64,000 nucleotides of DNA from Lachnospiraceae bacterium (GTDB taxonomy: Bacteria; Bacillota; Clostridia; Lachnospirales; Lachnospiraceae), in the NCBI GenBank assembly GCA_022766245.1, contig JALEPL010000037.1, forward strand, positions 58,149-122,148, in the 5' to 3' direction. Below are positions 42,728 to 51,571 of this stretch, piece by piece; within the stretch, counting starts at the first letter, position 1; each line of letters opens with the position of its first letter. The notes below the pieces were generated by a model. The model saw only the letters and a list, made by a program, of their open reading frames with translations. It had not been told where the DNA came from and made no database searches. A program made the position numbers and the translations under genes.

Positions 42728-43242
42728 GATTCGTTACCCCATTCCTTTTGTATGATAGGTCCAAGTCTTTTTCCCAGCTCTGCCGATAAAAATCCAATCA
42801 AGGTACCGGTGACTGCACCTGCCAGCACTAGCATGGGAACATAATAGATGACATAATAGGTCTCCAAAACCAGAGCTGCTACTAAAATCTGTCCGATATT
42901 GTGAAATACTCCGCCAAAGATACTCACCGTTATCACATGAAACCTGTCTGTTTTTTTCAGCACAAGCATCACAAGAAAACTTAAAATTCCACCGGCAAGA
43001 CTATAAAGGATGCCAAAAACATTTCCAAACAAAATACCGGACAGTACAATTCTAAGTAAAGACACCGTGATTGCTTTTTTCCAATCCCATAGATAAAGCA
43101 TCAAAACCACAACCAGATTGCAAAGTCCTAGCTTTACCCCTGGTATTCCCACGGCAAACGGAATCAACGTTTCCACATAGCTTAGAATCAATGCCAATGT
43201 CAGAAAAATTCCTAAATATGCAACTTGTTTTCCCTGCTTCAT
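42700..43242 (-). CDS. Gx transporter family protein (Hpre_diP_synt_I)
   Basis: Integral membrane protein of 180 residues with five to six helices. It belongs to the family long annotated as heptaprenyl diphosphate synthase component I and now regarded as an ECF-like transporter S component; SYVETLIPFAVGIPGVKLGLCN and NVFGILYSLAGGILSF are characteristic. Start ATG 43242 follows the NusG-II stop (43247) directly, with AGGTGA as RBS. The pairing with a NusG domain II protein is common in anaerobes that use Rnf. The substrate is unknown. Confidence 0.82.
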   Translation of the reverse strand: MKQGKQVAYLGIFLTLALILSYVETLIPFAVGIPGVKLGLCNLVVVLMLYLWDWKKAITVSLLRIVLSGILFGNVFGILYSLAGGILSFLVMLVLKKTDRFHVITVSIFGGVFHNIGQILVAALVLETYYVIYYVPMLVLAGAVTGTLIGFLSAELGKRLGPIIQKEWGNESCTHISKDN

Positions 43243-43246
43243 TTCA

Positions 43247-43624
43247 TCACCTGACCATTGCATCAAATTCTGACTCCTCTGCCCCAAGAACGGTTATCAC
43301 CACCCGATTGGGCAGACAGATAATGGATTCCCGGGCGGAATCTATGGCATGCTGTCTCACACAGAGCTGGTCCGGGCAGTCCGCCTCTTCCATGGAAACA
43401 GTTCCATCGGAAATCAACACCACATTGGTACAAATTCCATCTATCATCACCGGAATTTCTTGATTTTTATTCAGGGGATAGATGCCATAGGGGACATCAT
43501 CTATTGTGATTTCCACCTGTGCACCGGGTCTGGTACTGATAGCAAGTACCGCTAACCCCAGAATACAGGCAACCGCCAATGCCATCAATAAAACAACATC
43601 ATTTCTGCCGAATCTACGATTCAT
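43247..43624 (-). CDS. NusG domain II-containing small membrane-anchored protein
   Basis: 125-residue protein with one N-terminal hydrophobic segment (about 10-30, VLLMALAVACILGLAVLAI) and an extracytoplasmic beta domain of the NusG_II type. Typical segments are VEITIDDVPYGIYPLNKNQE and QLCVRQHAIDSARESIICLPN, with two cysteines. It overlaps miaB's end by 11 bp and precedes the Gx-type gene. Such pairs often sit near rnf genes; here they are several kilobases away. Exact function is unknown. Confidence 0.85.
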   Translation of the reverse strand: MNRRFGRNDVVLLMALAVACILGLAVLAISTRPGAQVEITIDDVPYGIYPLNKNQEIPVMIDGICTNVVLISDGTVSMEEADCPDQLCVRQHAIDSARESIICLPNRVVITVLGAEESEFDAMVR

Positions 43625-45059
43625 TTACGACCTCGCCAAGATAATAAAATCCCTTACATTCCTGTAAATGTACCGGAACAATCTTTCCAATTAAGGACTC
43701 GTCCCCCTTTACATGGACCACGGAGTTATTGCTCAGTCTTCCGGTCACCAGAGACTCATCCTGACCATTCTTTTCCTCAATTAGCACATCGCAGATCTGC
43801 CCCGTCAATGCGCCGGCCTTTTCAGCCGAAATCTGCTGTACTCGGGCTAACAGACGATCAAAACGATCCTTGATTATGTCCTCCGGCACCTGATCCGGCA
43901 TGGTGGCAGCAGGTGTACCGGTACGTTTGGAGTAAATAAAGGTAAATGCACTGTCATAGCGCACCTTCTCTACCACATCCATGGTTTCTAAGAAGTCCTC
44001 CTCCGTCTCTCCGGGGAATCCCACGATAATATCTGTGGTAAGGGCAATATCCGGAATGGCTGCCCGAAGCTTTTGTACCAAAGCCAGATACTGTTCTTTA
44101 TCATAATGCCGGTTCATCTGTTGTAAAATCCGGCTACTTCCGGATTGCAGTGGCAAATGCAAATGCCGGCAGATTTTTTTCGACTGCTTCATCACTTCTA
44201 TGAGCTCGTCAGACAGATCCTTAGGATGGGAGGTCATAAAGCGAATCCGCTCCAGCCCTTCGATTTTTTCCACTTCCTGTAAAAGCTTTGCAAAGCTCAT
44301 AGGCTCCTCTAAATTTTTCCCATAAGAGTTCACATTTTGTCCCAGGAGCATGACTTCCACCACACCATCGGCTACCAGCTTTTCAATCTCCCGGATAATA
44401 TCCTGAGGCTTACGGCTTCTCTCCCGTCCTCTCACATAGGGAACGATACAGTAACTGCAGAAATTATTGCAGCCAAACATAATATTGACACCGGATTTGA
44501 AGCTGTACTTCCGGTCCACCGGAAGATCCTCCACGATCTGATCCGTATCCTTCCAGATATCGATGACCATGGAATCTGACTCCAGACACTGCACAATCAA
44601 CTCCGCAAACTTATAGATATTGTGGGTTCCAAAAATCAGATCCACATAGCGGTAACTCTGTTTTAATTTCTCCACCACAGTCTCTTCCTGCATCATACAG
44701 CCGCACAGTGCAATGAGCATGTCTGGATTACGCTTTTTGAATCCACTGAGGTAACCCAGTCTGCCATACACTTTATTGTTGGCATTTTCCCGGACGGTAC
44801 AGGTATTGTATATCACAAAATCCGCATTCTCAGAATCCGTCTCCACATATCCGATATTTTCCAGAATACCACAGAGCTTCTCGGAATCTCTGGCATTCAT
44901 CTGACAGCCAAATGTATTGACACAGAAGGTCAGGGGACGTCCCTTTTCCTCACTGAGCTTCTCCACATACTGCTTAGCCAGCTCCATAAAATAAAATTGT
45001 CTTTGTGGTTCCATCACAGGGATATCCCCTGTTCTGGAGATTTTTTCCTTTAATCGCAT
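43614..45059 (-). CDS. miaB: tRNA methylthiotransferase MiaB
   Basis: Radical-SAM enzyme that adds the 2-methylthio group to isopentenyl-adenosine 37 of tRNA. The N-terminal MTTase domain binds an auxiliary cluster (VNTFGCQMNARDSE). The radical SAM motif is CNNFCSYCIVPYVRGRERSR, and a TRAM domain closes the C-terminus. The start is put at ATG 45059, giving 481 residues, because it follows the proA stop (45082) with AAAGGAAAG upstream; an ATG 48 nt earlier lies inside proA. MiaA is not in the window. Confidence 0.95.
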   Translation of the reverse strand: MRLKEKISRTGDIPVMEPQRQFYFMELAKQYVEKLSEEKGRPLTFCVNTFGCQMNARDSEKLCGILENIGYVETDSENADFVIYNTCTVRENANNKVYGRLGYLSGFKKRNPDMLIALCGCMMQEETVVEKLKQSYRYVDLIFGTHNIYKFAELIVQCLESDSMVIDIWKDTDQIVEDLPVDRKYSFKSGVNIMFGCNNFCSYCIVPYVRGRERSRKPQDIIREIEKLVADGVVEVMLLGQNVNSYGKNLEEPMSFAKLLQEVEKIEGLERIRFMTSHPKDLSDELIEVMKQSKKICRHLHLPLQSGSSRILQQMNRHYDKEQYLALVQKLRAAIPDIALTTDIIVGFPGETEEDFLETMDVVEKVRYDSAFTFIYSKRTGTPAATMPDQVPEDIIKDRFDRLLARVQQISAEKAGALTGQICDVLIEEKNGQDESLVTGRLSNNSVVHVKGDESLIGKIVPVHLQECKGFYYLGEVVNES

Positions 45060-45081
45060 ATATTTGTACTTTCCTTTATTT

Positions 45082-46326
45082 TTATTTTCTGATCTGACCA
45101 TTTCCATAAATGATGTACTTGGTACTGGTCAATGCCAAAAGACCCATAGGTCCTCTTGCGTGAAGTTTCTGGGTACTGATACCGATTTCTGCGCCAAAGC
45201 CAAATTCAAATCCGTCAGTAAACCGGGTAGAGGCATTGACATACACCGCTGCTGCATCCACTTCCTCCAAAAACTTCTGGGCATTTGTATAATTTTCCGT
45301 AATGATAGCCTCGGAATGACCGGTATTATATCGATTGATATGGGCAATTGCCTCATCAATATTCGCAACTGTTTTAGCAGAAATAATATAATCCAGATAC
45401 TCCGTGCCCCAGTCTTCCGGAGTGGCCTTCATGATTCCGTCTGCTGCGCTACAGGCTCTCTCATCTCCCCGAATCTCCACCTGCTTTTCAGCCAGACGTT
45501 TCTTTAAAAGCGGCATGAATTCATCTACAATCTTTTCATGAATCACAAGCGACTCACAGGCATTGCACACGCCGATACGCTGGGTTTTTGCATTAAAAAT
45601 AACATCCAGTGCCATATGAAAATCTGCACTCTCATCCACAAAAATATGACAATTTCCTGTTCCAGTCTCGATTACCGGAATGGTAGCCTGATTCACCACA
45701 GCCTGAATCAGTCCGGCTCCGCCTCTGGGAATCAGCACATCCACATACTGGTTCAGTTTCATAAAGGCTGCAGCCGTTTCCCTACTGGTATCCTCTATCA
45801 GCTGAATAGCGGTTGCGGGAAGACCTTTCGCTGCCAGAGCCTTTTGAATACTTTTTACAATAGCAATATTGGAATGAATCGCATCACTGCCACCCTTCAA
45901 AATCACCACATTGCCGGATTTAAAGCAAAGTGCAAAAGCATCCGCTGTTACATTGGGTCTGGACTCGTAAATAATCCCAATCACACCTAAGGGTACACGT
46001 TTCTGTCCAATCATAAGCCCATTTGGCCGCTTTTTCATGGAAATCACTTCTCCGATGGGATCTTCTAAATCCACCACCTGACGAATTCCAAGTGCCATCT
46101 GTTCGATCCGTTCTTTCGTAAGGAGCAGCCGGTCTAAAAGCCCCTGATGCATTCCATTTTCCCTTCCTGCCTGCATATCCAGTTCATTGGCAGCAATCAA
46201 ATCTTCCTGATCTGCCACCAACTGATCCGCTACAGCCAAAAGTGCTTCATTTTTTTTCGCAGTTTCCAAACAACGCATCGTTGTCTCTGCTTCTTTTGCA
46301 AGTTTTCCAATCTCTATTAATTCCAT
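45082..46326 (-). CDS. proA: Gamma-glutamyl phosphate reductase
   Basis: Second step of proline synthesis, NADPH-dependent conversion of glutamyl-5-phosphate to the semialdehyde. The 414-residue aldehyde-dehydrogenase fold has the catalytic Cys in [14 protein letters not shown] and the motif [17 protein letters not shown]. Strong RBS AGGAGGAG. In most relatives proB and proA are close; here they are separated by two genes and a nested repeat (46365-46527), so proA may need its own promoter. Confidence 0.97.
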   Translation of the reverse strand: MELIEIGKLAKEAETTMRCLETAKKNEALLAVADQLVADQEDLIAANELDMQAGRENGMHQGLLDRLLLTKERIEQMALGIRQVVDLEDPIGEVISMKKRPNGLMIGQKRVPLGVIGIIYESRPNVTADAFALCFKSGNVVILKGGSDAIHSNIAIVKSIQKALAAKGLPATAIQLIEDTSRETAAAFMKLNQYVDVLIPRGGAGLIQAVVNQATIPVIETGTGNCHIFVDESADFHMALDVIFNAKTQRIGVCNACESLVIHEKIVDEFMPLLKKRLAEKQVEIRGDERACSAADGIMKATPEDWGTEYLDYIISAKTVANIDEAIAHINRYNTGHSEAIITENYTNAQKFLEEVDAAAVYVNASTRFTDGFEFGFGAEIGISTQKLHARGPMGLLALTSTKYIIYGNGQIRK

Positions 46327-46364
46327 CTGCTCCTCCTAATATTCTGTTCTGCCTATCTTTCTTT

Positions 46365-46527
46365 GTAACTATTCTGAATAGGTAACTGTTCAGAACAGGC
46401 CGAATCACTTGCTGATGAGGCCGTAAAAACATGATTCAGGTGCGAGCAAACTCCATCGGCGCAGCCGATTTTCATGAGTTTACGTATCGTATCTGTGAAG
46501 GAACTGAACAGATACCAGAATAGTTAC
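46365..46527. repeat. Older solo palindrome split by a 134-bp element
   Basis: Outer arms GTAACTATTCTG (46365-46376) and CAGAATAGTTAC (46516-46527) are perfect inverted repeats. Removing the inner element plus one 8-bp duplication leaves a 21-nt perfect palindrome of the same kind as 41079-41099. Confidence 0.75.
46382..46515. mobile_element. 134-bp MITE-like element, inverted full copy nested in a repeat
   Basis: Same length and content as the 24090 copy but in the opposite orientation: GTAACTGTTCAG at left, CTGAACAGATAC at right, the same central and end hairpins. Flanking octamers CTGAATAG and CAGAATAG match at 7 of 8. It lies between the 5-FCL gene and proA. Confidence 0.8.
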
Positions 46528-47081
46528 ATATGACAGGAAATAATTTCTGTATCCGTAATCAAATGCTCCAATGCCACATCCCTGGTATCACAGGGGATGT
46601 GCTCCAGAATCTGCCAGTCATAGGCTACTCCCATCAAATGAAGTCCGTCTCTGTTCCCACAGTAACGATCATAATATCCTTTCCCGTAGCCGATACGGCC
46701 GCCTGCCCGGTCAAATCCCAGCCCCGGAACAAGCACCAGCGCATCCTTCCAGTCTACGGCCACTTTTGAAAGTGGCTCCATAATGCCAAAAGCACCCGGC
46801 TCAAACTGAGACATTTCTGTCACCGCAAAAAATGTCATCTCATCTCCATAAACTTTAGGAAATGCGATCTTTTTCCCCTTCTGTAAGCAATATTCTGCCG
46901 CAGGCAAAATGTCCACTTCTTTTCCAAGCGGATAGTAAAATAACACGTGACCTGCATTTTGAAACAACTTGCTTTCCAGTAATCGCTCCACAATTATCCG
47001 GGATTTTAGTTTTACCTCTTCCCCGGTCATTTTTCTGCGGGTCTGCTTACATTGTTCTCTTAACGGTTCCTTTTTTTGCAT
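46524..47081 (-). CDS. 5-formyltetrahydrofolate cyclo-ligase
   Basis: ATP-dependent conversion of 5-formyl-THF to 5,10-methenyl-THF. The 185-residue form starting at ATG 47081 has LREQCKQTRRKMTGEEV, VLFYYPLGKEVD and the C-terminal signature VPGLGFDRAGGRIGYGKGYYDR split by its loop. GAGG precedes the ATG closely. The start overlaps the end of the YnzC-like gene by 35 bp. Its stop codon touches the right arm of the outer repeat (46516-46527). Confidence 0.93.
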   Translation of the reverse strand: MQKKEPLREQCKQTRRKMTGEEVKLKSRIIVERLLESKLFQNAGHVLFYYPLGKEVDILPAAEYCLQKGKKIAFPKVYGDEMTFFAVTEMSQFEPGAFGIMEPLSKVAVDWKDALVLVPGLGFDRAGGRIGYGKGYYDRYCGNRDGLHLMGVAYDWQILEHIPCDTRDVALEHLITDTEIISCHM

Positions 47082-47280
47082 GTTCCTCACCCACATTGGT
47101 GATACTTCCATCCGGATTCACCAAATCAATATTCTCCAACTGGCTCTTCACATTTCTTCGGATGCTGGCCAGATATTCGCCTCGAAGTCGGGATTGCTCC
47201 TCCTTTTCCTCAGGTGTCAAGCCCACATCCTGAGACTTATGATACAATTCGTTGATTCTTGCAATGATATCACTCATCAT
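47047..47280 (-). CDS. DUF896 (YnzC-like) protein
   Basis: 77-residue protein of the YnzC family, small cytoplasmic helical-hairpin proteins seen in most Firmicutes. IIARINELYHKSQDVGLTPE, EKEEQSRLRGEYLASIRRNV and QLENIDLVNPDGSI are hallmark. In Bacillus, ynzC belongs to an SOS-linked locus; no LexA box is visible here. The start is one base from the proB stop region, so it is co-transcribed with proB and the 5-FCL gene. Confidence 0.93.
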   Translation of the reverse strand: MMSDIIARINELYHKSQDVGLTPEEKEEQSRLRGEYLASIRRNVKSQLENIDLVNPDGSITNVGEEHAKKGTVKRTM

Positions 47281-47281
47281 G

Positions 47282-48136
47282 TTAACACATACTCTCCTCT
47301 ATATAATCCACCACATAGAAATCCTCGTTCTTGTGTGCAGCAAACAATGTGCCGACAGGCTCACCTTCCATAATCTGATGAATCACATCCACATCTTTTC
47401 CATTGGCAATCACCATATCTGCGCCGGAAAGGGTTGCGATTTTTGCTGCGGTCAGTTTCGTAGCCATTCCGCCGGTTCCCACATCACTTCCGGTGGTCCC
47501 CTTCGCCATATCTTCAAAATGCTGGTCTAAATGCTCCACAAAGGGTACCAGCTTTGCATCGGGATTCTGTCTGGGGTCATCGGTAAACAATCCGTCAATG
47601 TCTGACAGCAAAATCAAAAGGTCTGCCCCCACCAGGGAAGCTACAATGGCAGACAGGGAATCGTTGTCACCGAACTGCATCTCGTAGGTGGATACCGTGT
47701 CATTTTCATTGACAATTGGAATCACACCCATTCGGAACAACTCTTCAAAGGTATTCTGCGCATTTTTTCTGGATACATTATCGATCATGGTATTTTTTGT
47801 CATCAGGACCTGACCTGCCACCTGATTATACTCAGAGAACATCCTTTGATAGGTCATCATCAATCTCCCCTGACCAACAGCTGCGCAGGCCTGCTTGGTA
47901 GCAATATTGGTTGGTCTTTCCTTCAGTCCCATGGACTGTCTTCCCACTGCAATAGCACCGGAACTCACCAAACAAACATCCATGCCACGGTTTCTCAGGT
48001 CACAAAGCTGACGTACCAGCCGCTCCAGCTTCGGGTAATCCATGTTTCCGGTTTCTGCATGCTGCAATGAAGAAGAACCGATTTTTATCACAATACGTTT
48101 CTTGTTTGCTAATCTTTCTCTTAATTCAGTTTTCAT
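47282..48136 (-). CDS. proB: Glutamate 5-kinase (short form without PUA domain)
   Basis: First enzyme of proline synthesis, phosphorylates glutamate. The 284-residue amino-acid kinase fold has VIKIGSSSLQ, VSSGAIAVGRQ, NENDTVSTYEMQFGDNDSLS (proline-feedback region) and GTGGMATKLTAAKIA. The C-terminal PUA domain of the E. coli enzyme is absent, as in many clostridia. It heads proB, ynzC-like, 5-FCL, then a repeat and proA. Confidence 0.96.
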   Translation of the reverse strand: MKTELRERLANKKRIVIKIGSSSLQHAETGNMDYPKLERLVRQLCDLRNRGMDVCLVSSGAIAVGRQSMGLKERPTNIATKQACAAVGQGRLMMTYQRMFSEYNQVAGQVLMTKNTMIDNVSRKNAQNTFEELFRMGVIPIVNENDTVSTYEMQFGDNDSLSAIVASLVGADLLILLSDIDGLFTDDPRQNPDAKLVPFVEHLDQHFEDMAKGTTGSDVGTGGMATKLTAAKIATLSGADMVIANGKDVDVIHQIMEGEPVGTLFAAHKNEDFYVVDYIEESMC

Positions 48137-48288
48137 TTCGTAATGCCTTCTTTTCTACAAGCTTATCCAACTATATACTTTAACATATCTGTGCAAAAAA
48201 AGCATTAAATATTTCTTCCAACTGGCAGAATATCGTTTATAATAAAATTAACTACAAGTATCCAAGATAATTAAGAGGGACTTCGAAG

Positions 48289-49305
48289 ATGAAAAAAAAT
48301 ATAGATTATAATAAAAAAATAGCTTTTTTCATGGTGATACTTCTATATTTCACAATCATTCCGCTAAATGGATGCAGCAGGAATGAACCCATCAGTAAAG
48401 CTGGTTTTTATTTTGACACGGTAATTATGATCACATTATACGATGAGAGTCAGGAATATTTGTTGGACGAGTGTTTTGCTATGGCTGACCGATATGAGCA
48501 ATTGTTCAGTGCCACTTTGGCAGGCAGCGATATTTCCCACATCAATGAATCCGGCGGCGAACCGGTAACAGTATCTGATGAAACTATAGAATTGTTGAAA
48601 AAAGGGATTGCTTATGGGGAACTCAGCGAGGGACGGTTTGACATTACCATCGGTGCACTCTCTTCCTTATGGAACTTTTCTGAAAACAGTGGAGTCGTGC
48701 CAGAACAGGCAGATATTGATGCTGCCCTGCAGACGGTGGATTATCATGGAATTCAGATTGATGGCAATACAGTAACCTTAACCAATCCGGACACACGCAT
48801 CGATTTAGGCGGAATCGCTAAGGGATACATTGCCGATCAGATGAAAAAATATCTTTGCGAACAAAATGCATCCAGTGGAATAATAAATTTGGGCGGGAAT
48901 GTCCTGGTCATCGGCTCAAAAACAGATGGAACTGCCTACACCATTGGGATACAAAAGCCCTTTGAGGATACCGGAACTGCGATAGCCAGTCTCCAGATTG
49001 CCGACCAGTCTCTCGTCAGTTCCGGGATATATGAACGATATTTTATGGTAGACAATAATCTGTACCATCATATTTTAGATCCAAAAACCGGATATCCCTA
49101 TCACAATGACCTTTTAGGCGTTTCCATCCTCTGTGATTCCTCGGTGGACGGAGATGCCTTAAGCACCACTGCATTTTCTATGGGACTTTCTGAAGGGATG
49201 GACTTTATCGAATCCCTGCCAGATACAGAAGCAATCTTTATCACAGAGGATAATGAGATTCATACCACCTCTGGAATTTCGAGTGAAATGATAAAAACTT
49301 ATTAA
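48289..49305 (+). CDS. apbE: FAD:protein FMN transferase ApbE (lipoprotein)
   Basis: Attaches FMN through a phosphoester bond to Thr in S(T)GAT motifs of RnfG and RnfD. The 338 residues have a lipoprotein signal (hydrophobic segment, then PLNGC, Cys about residue 29), FYFDTVIMITLYD, DLGGIAKGYIADQ and IINLGGNVLVIG typical of ApbE. It converges on the rnf operon and is separated from it by a shared terminator, so its activity fits its neighbour directly. A TATAAT about 55 nt before the start may be its -10. Confidence 0.95.
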   Translation: MKKNIDYNKKIAFFMVILLYFTIIPLNGCSRNEPISKAGFYFDTVIMITLYDESQEYLLDECFAMADRYEQLFSATLAGSDISHINESGGEPVTVSDETIELLKKGIAYGELSEGRFDITIGALSSLWNFSENSGVVPEQADIDAALQTVDYHGIQIDGNTVTLTNPDTRIDLGGIAKGYIADQMKKYLCEQNASSGIINLGGNVLVIGSKTDGTAYTIGIQKPFEDTGTAIASLQIADQSLVSSGIYERYFMVDNNLYHHILDPKTGYPYHNDLLGVSILCDSSVDGDALSTTAFSMGLSEGMDFIESLPDTEAIFITEDNEIHTTSGISSEMIKTY

Positions 49306-49360
49306 CCCCCCAATCAAGTAATATTCAATACAGGACTTGATTGGAGGGGATTTTGTTTTT
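49306..49360. terminator. Bidirectional terminator between apbE and rnfB
   Basis: Stem CCCCCAATCAAGT / ACTTGATTGGAGGGG with a 15-nt loop, followed by TTTTGTTTTTTATTTT on the plus strand. The two operons converge here. Confidence 0.85.
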
Positions 49361-49364
49361 TATT

Positions 49365-50159
49365 TTACATAGATATAATCTTCTTCGGACATTTCTCGGC
49401 ACATACTCCACAGCCAGTGCACTTCTCCTGGTCGATATAGGCCAGATTATCCGTCACATGAATAGCATCGGAGGGGCAATTCTTCTCACAGATCTTACAG
49501 CCGATACATCCACTGGAGCATACCTTCATTACATTCTTACCCATTTCTTTGGAATTACATTGAACCAGATGTTTTGCCTCATAGGGCACCAGTTCGATCA
49601 GATTCTTCGGGCAGGCTGCCACACATTTACCGCAGGCCTTGCATGCTTCCTTGTCCACCATTGCAATACCATCCACAATATGAATAGCATCAAAGGGACA
49701 TGCCTTCACACAGTTTCCGAAACCAAGGCAGCCAGAGTTACATCCCTTTGCGCCACCACCCGGAACAAATGCCATAGCTGCACAATCCTCGATACCGGTG
49801 TAAGTATAATCCTGTTTTGCCTTCTCACAGGTGCCGGCACATTTTACAAAAGCCACCTTCCGGCTTCCCTCTTCTGCTGACACACCCATGATGGCACCGA
49901 TTTTACTTCCTACCGGAGCTCCACCCACCGGGCAGGCATTCACCGGGGCTTCGCCCTTCACGATGGCTGCTGCCAGACCGGAACATCCGGCATAGCCGCA
50001 TCCACCACAGTTGTTTCCCGGCAGTTCGCCTAACACTGCCTCTTCTCGTGGGTCTACCTCTACCTTAAACTTTTCCCCGGAGATTCCAAGGAAAAATCCA
50101 ATCAGAATTCCCACGCCGCCTACAATAGCGGCTGCAATTAAAATAGCTGCTATATTCAT
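49365..50159 (-). CDS. rnfB: Rnf complex subunit RnfB
   Basis: Peripheral iron-sulfur subunit of the Rnf ferredoxin:NAD+ oxidoreductase. An N-terminal membrane anchor (residues about 1-28) is followed by the 4Fe-4S domain (LPGNNCGGCGYAGCSGLA) and multiple ferredoxin-type repeats: KEACKACGKCVAACP, SSGCIGCKICEKNCP and QEKCTGCGVCAEKCP. It is the entry path for electrons from ferredoxin. The 264-residue length is normal. It is the last gene of the operon. Confidence 0.97.
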   Translation of the reverse strand: MNIAAILIAAAIVGGVGILIGFFLGISGEKFKVEVDPREEAVLGELPGNNCGGCGYAGCSGLAAAIVKGEAPVNACPVGGAPVGSKIGAIMGVSAEEGSRKVAFVKCAGTCEKAKQDYTYTGIEDCAAMAFVPGGGAKGCNSGCLGFGNCVKACPFDAIHIVDGIAMVDKEACKACGKCVAACPKNLIELVPYEAKHLVQCNSKEMGKNVMKVCSSGCIGCKICEKNCPSDAIHVTDNLAYIDQEKCTGCGVCAEKCPKKIISM

Positions 50160-50171
50160 TTCCTCTTCCTC

Positions 50172-50747
50172 CTAAATCATTCCGGAGAATCCCATAAATG
50201 CAATGGACATTAGACAAGCCACAATCAGTACGATTGCCGTTCCCTGAAAAGGCTTGGGAATGTCATTGTACTCGATTTTTTCACGGATCCCCGCCATAAT
50301 GGTAATTGCAATAAAGAATCCTACAGCCGTTGCAAAACCATTGACTACACTCTCCAAGACATTGTATTCCTTTGTGACATTGGTCAGCGCCACCCCCAGA
50401 ACAGCACAGTTAGTTGTAATCAGAGGCAGGTATACGCCCAGACTCTTATAGAGTGCCGGTATTACTTTTTTCAGGAACATCTCCACAAATTGCACCAGCG
50501 CCGCAATCACCAGAATAAAGACAATAGTCTTTAAATACTGGGTATTCGTGGGGGTCAAAATAAATTTGTAAATCAGAGACGCCACAAAGGATGATATGGT
50601 GATTACAAACACCACCGCACCGCCCATTCCAGCGGCAGTCTCTGTCTTCTTAGATACGCCAAGGAATGGACAGATACCTAAGAACTGACTCAACACCACA
50701 TTATTTACAATGGCAGATCCAATTGCCAGCAAAATTAATGTTTTCAT
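50172..50747 (-). CDS. rnfA: Rnf complex subunit RnfA
   Basis: Membrane subunit with about six helices, 191 residues. Conserved cysteines lie in FLGICPFLGVS and LITTNCAVLGVAL and, with their counterparts in RnfE, hold a 2Fe-2S cluster within the membrane. The start is ATG 50747, with GGAGG ten nt upstream, rather than a TTG at 50756 that overlaps the rnfE stop. Confidence 0.96.
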   Translation of the reverse strand: MKTLILLAIGSAIVNNVVLSQFLGICPFLGVSKKTETAAGMGGAVVFVITISSFVASLIYKFILTPTNTQYLKTIVFILVIAALVQFVEMFLKKVIPALYKSLGVYLPLITTNCAVLGVALTNVTKEYNVLESVVNGFATAVGFFIAITIMAGIREKIEYNDIPKPFQGTAIVLIVACLMSIAFMGFSGMI

Positions 50748-50752
50748 CCGTA

Positions 50753-51571
50753 TCAATCCTCCTTTTTCTCTGTTGCAGAATTCTCTGCTTCCATCTTCTC
50801 TTCTTCAGACTTTTCTGCTGCAGACTTCTTAGTTCCCGGCTTCTTGGCTTTTTGAACTGCCTTTGTTGCCTCATCTGTCACACTGCCTTTTCCGCTGCAT
50901 ACACCGGACTGAACGCAGGACGCACAGTCTCCTGTGAGACATCCGGAAGGCTTCGCTAAGGGTTTCCCCTTTCGCTCCATCTTGTCCCGAATGATATTCA
51001 TGACAGCCACCAGAACGGCCAGTACCAAAAATGCTCCCGGTGCCATAACAAAAATTGTAATGGGAGTAAACCACTGTAAGGATAATACCTGATGTCCGAA
51101 AATCTGTCCGGCGCCCAAAAGTTCACGTACAATTCCGATGCATGTCAGTCCTATGGTAAAACCAAGTCCCATTCCGATTCCGTCAAAGATAGAAGGCAGA
51201 AGCGTGTTCTTAGAAGCATAGCTTTCTGCTCTTCCTAAAATAATACAGTTTACCACAATCAGCGGAATATACACGCCCAGCTGATTTGCCAGATCCGGTG
51301 TATATGCTTTCATGATAAATTCCACCATAGTAACCAGCGATGCAACGATTACGATGTATGCCGGCATACGCACACCGTTGGGAATTACTTTTCGGAATGC
51401 AGAAATAAAAAGATTTGATAAAATCAGTACTACGGTGGTGGAAAGTCCCATGCCCAGTCCGTTCATTGCTCCTGTAGTAACAGCCAAAGTCGGACACATA
51501 CCCAGCATCAGCACAAAGGTCGGATTTTCCTTAATGATACCGTTATATAAACGTTCCGCATATTTATTCAT
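50753..51571 (-). CDS. rnfE: Rnf complex subunit RnfE with Cys-rich charged tail
   Basis: Membrane subunit paralogous to RnfA; conserved Cys are in MLGMCPTLA and VVNCIILGR. After the last helix (about residue 195) an unusual 75-residue tail carries four cysteines as C-x4-C-x2-C-x5-C, then a Lys/Glu/Ala-rich stretch. Ordinary RnfE proteins end near 200-230 residues; this form has about 272. The start is ATG 51571, with GGAGG eight nt upstream, overlapping rnfG by 8 bp. The Cys cluster may bind a metal or Fe-S centre, which is inference. Confidence 0.93.
   Translation of the reverse strand: MNKYAERLYNGIIKENPTFVLMLGMCPTLAVTTGAMNGLGMGLSTTVVLILSNLFISAFRKVIPNGVRMPAYIVIVASLVTMVEFIMKAYTPDLANQLGVYIPLIVVNCIILGRAESYASKNTLLPSIFDGIGMGLGFTIGLTCIGIVRELLGAGQIFGHQVLSLQWFTPITIFVMAPGAFLVLAVLVAVMNIIRDKMERKGKPLAKPSGCLTGDCASCVQSGVCSGKGSVTDEATKAVQKAKKPGTKKSAAEKSEEEKMEAENSATEKKED

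Noticed and set aside
46247..46432. 61-residue minus-strand frame with the same repeat-derived start
   Set aside because: Element sequence read into the proA start region; no RBS.
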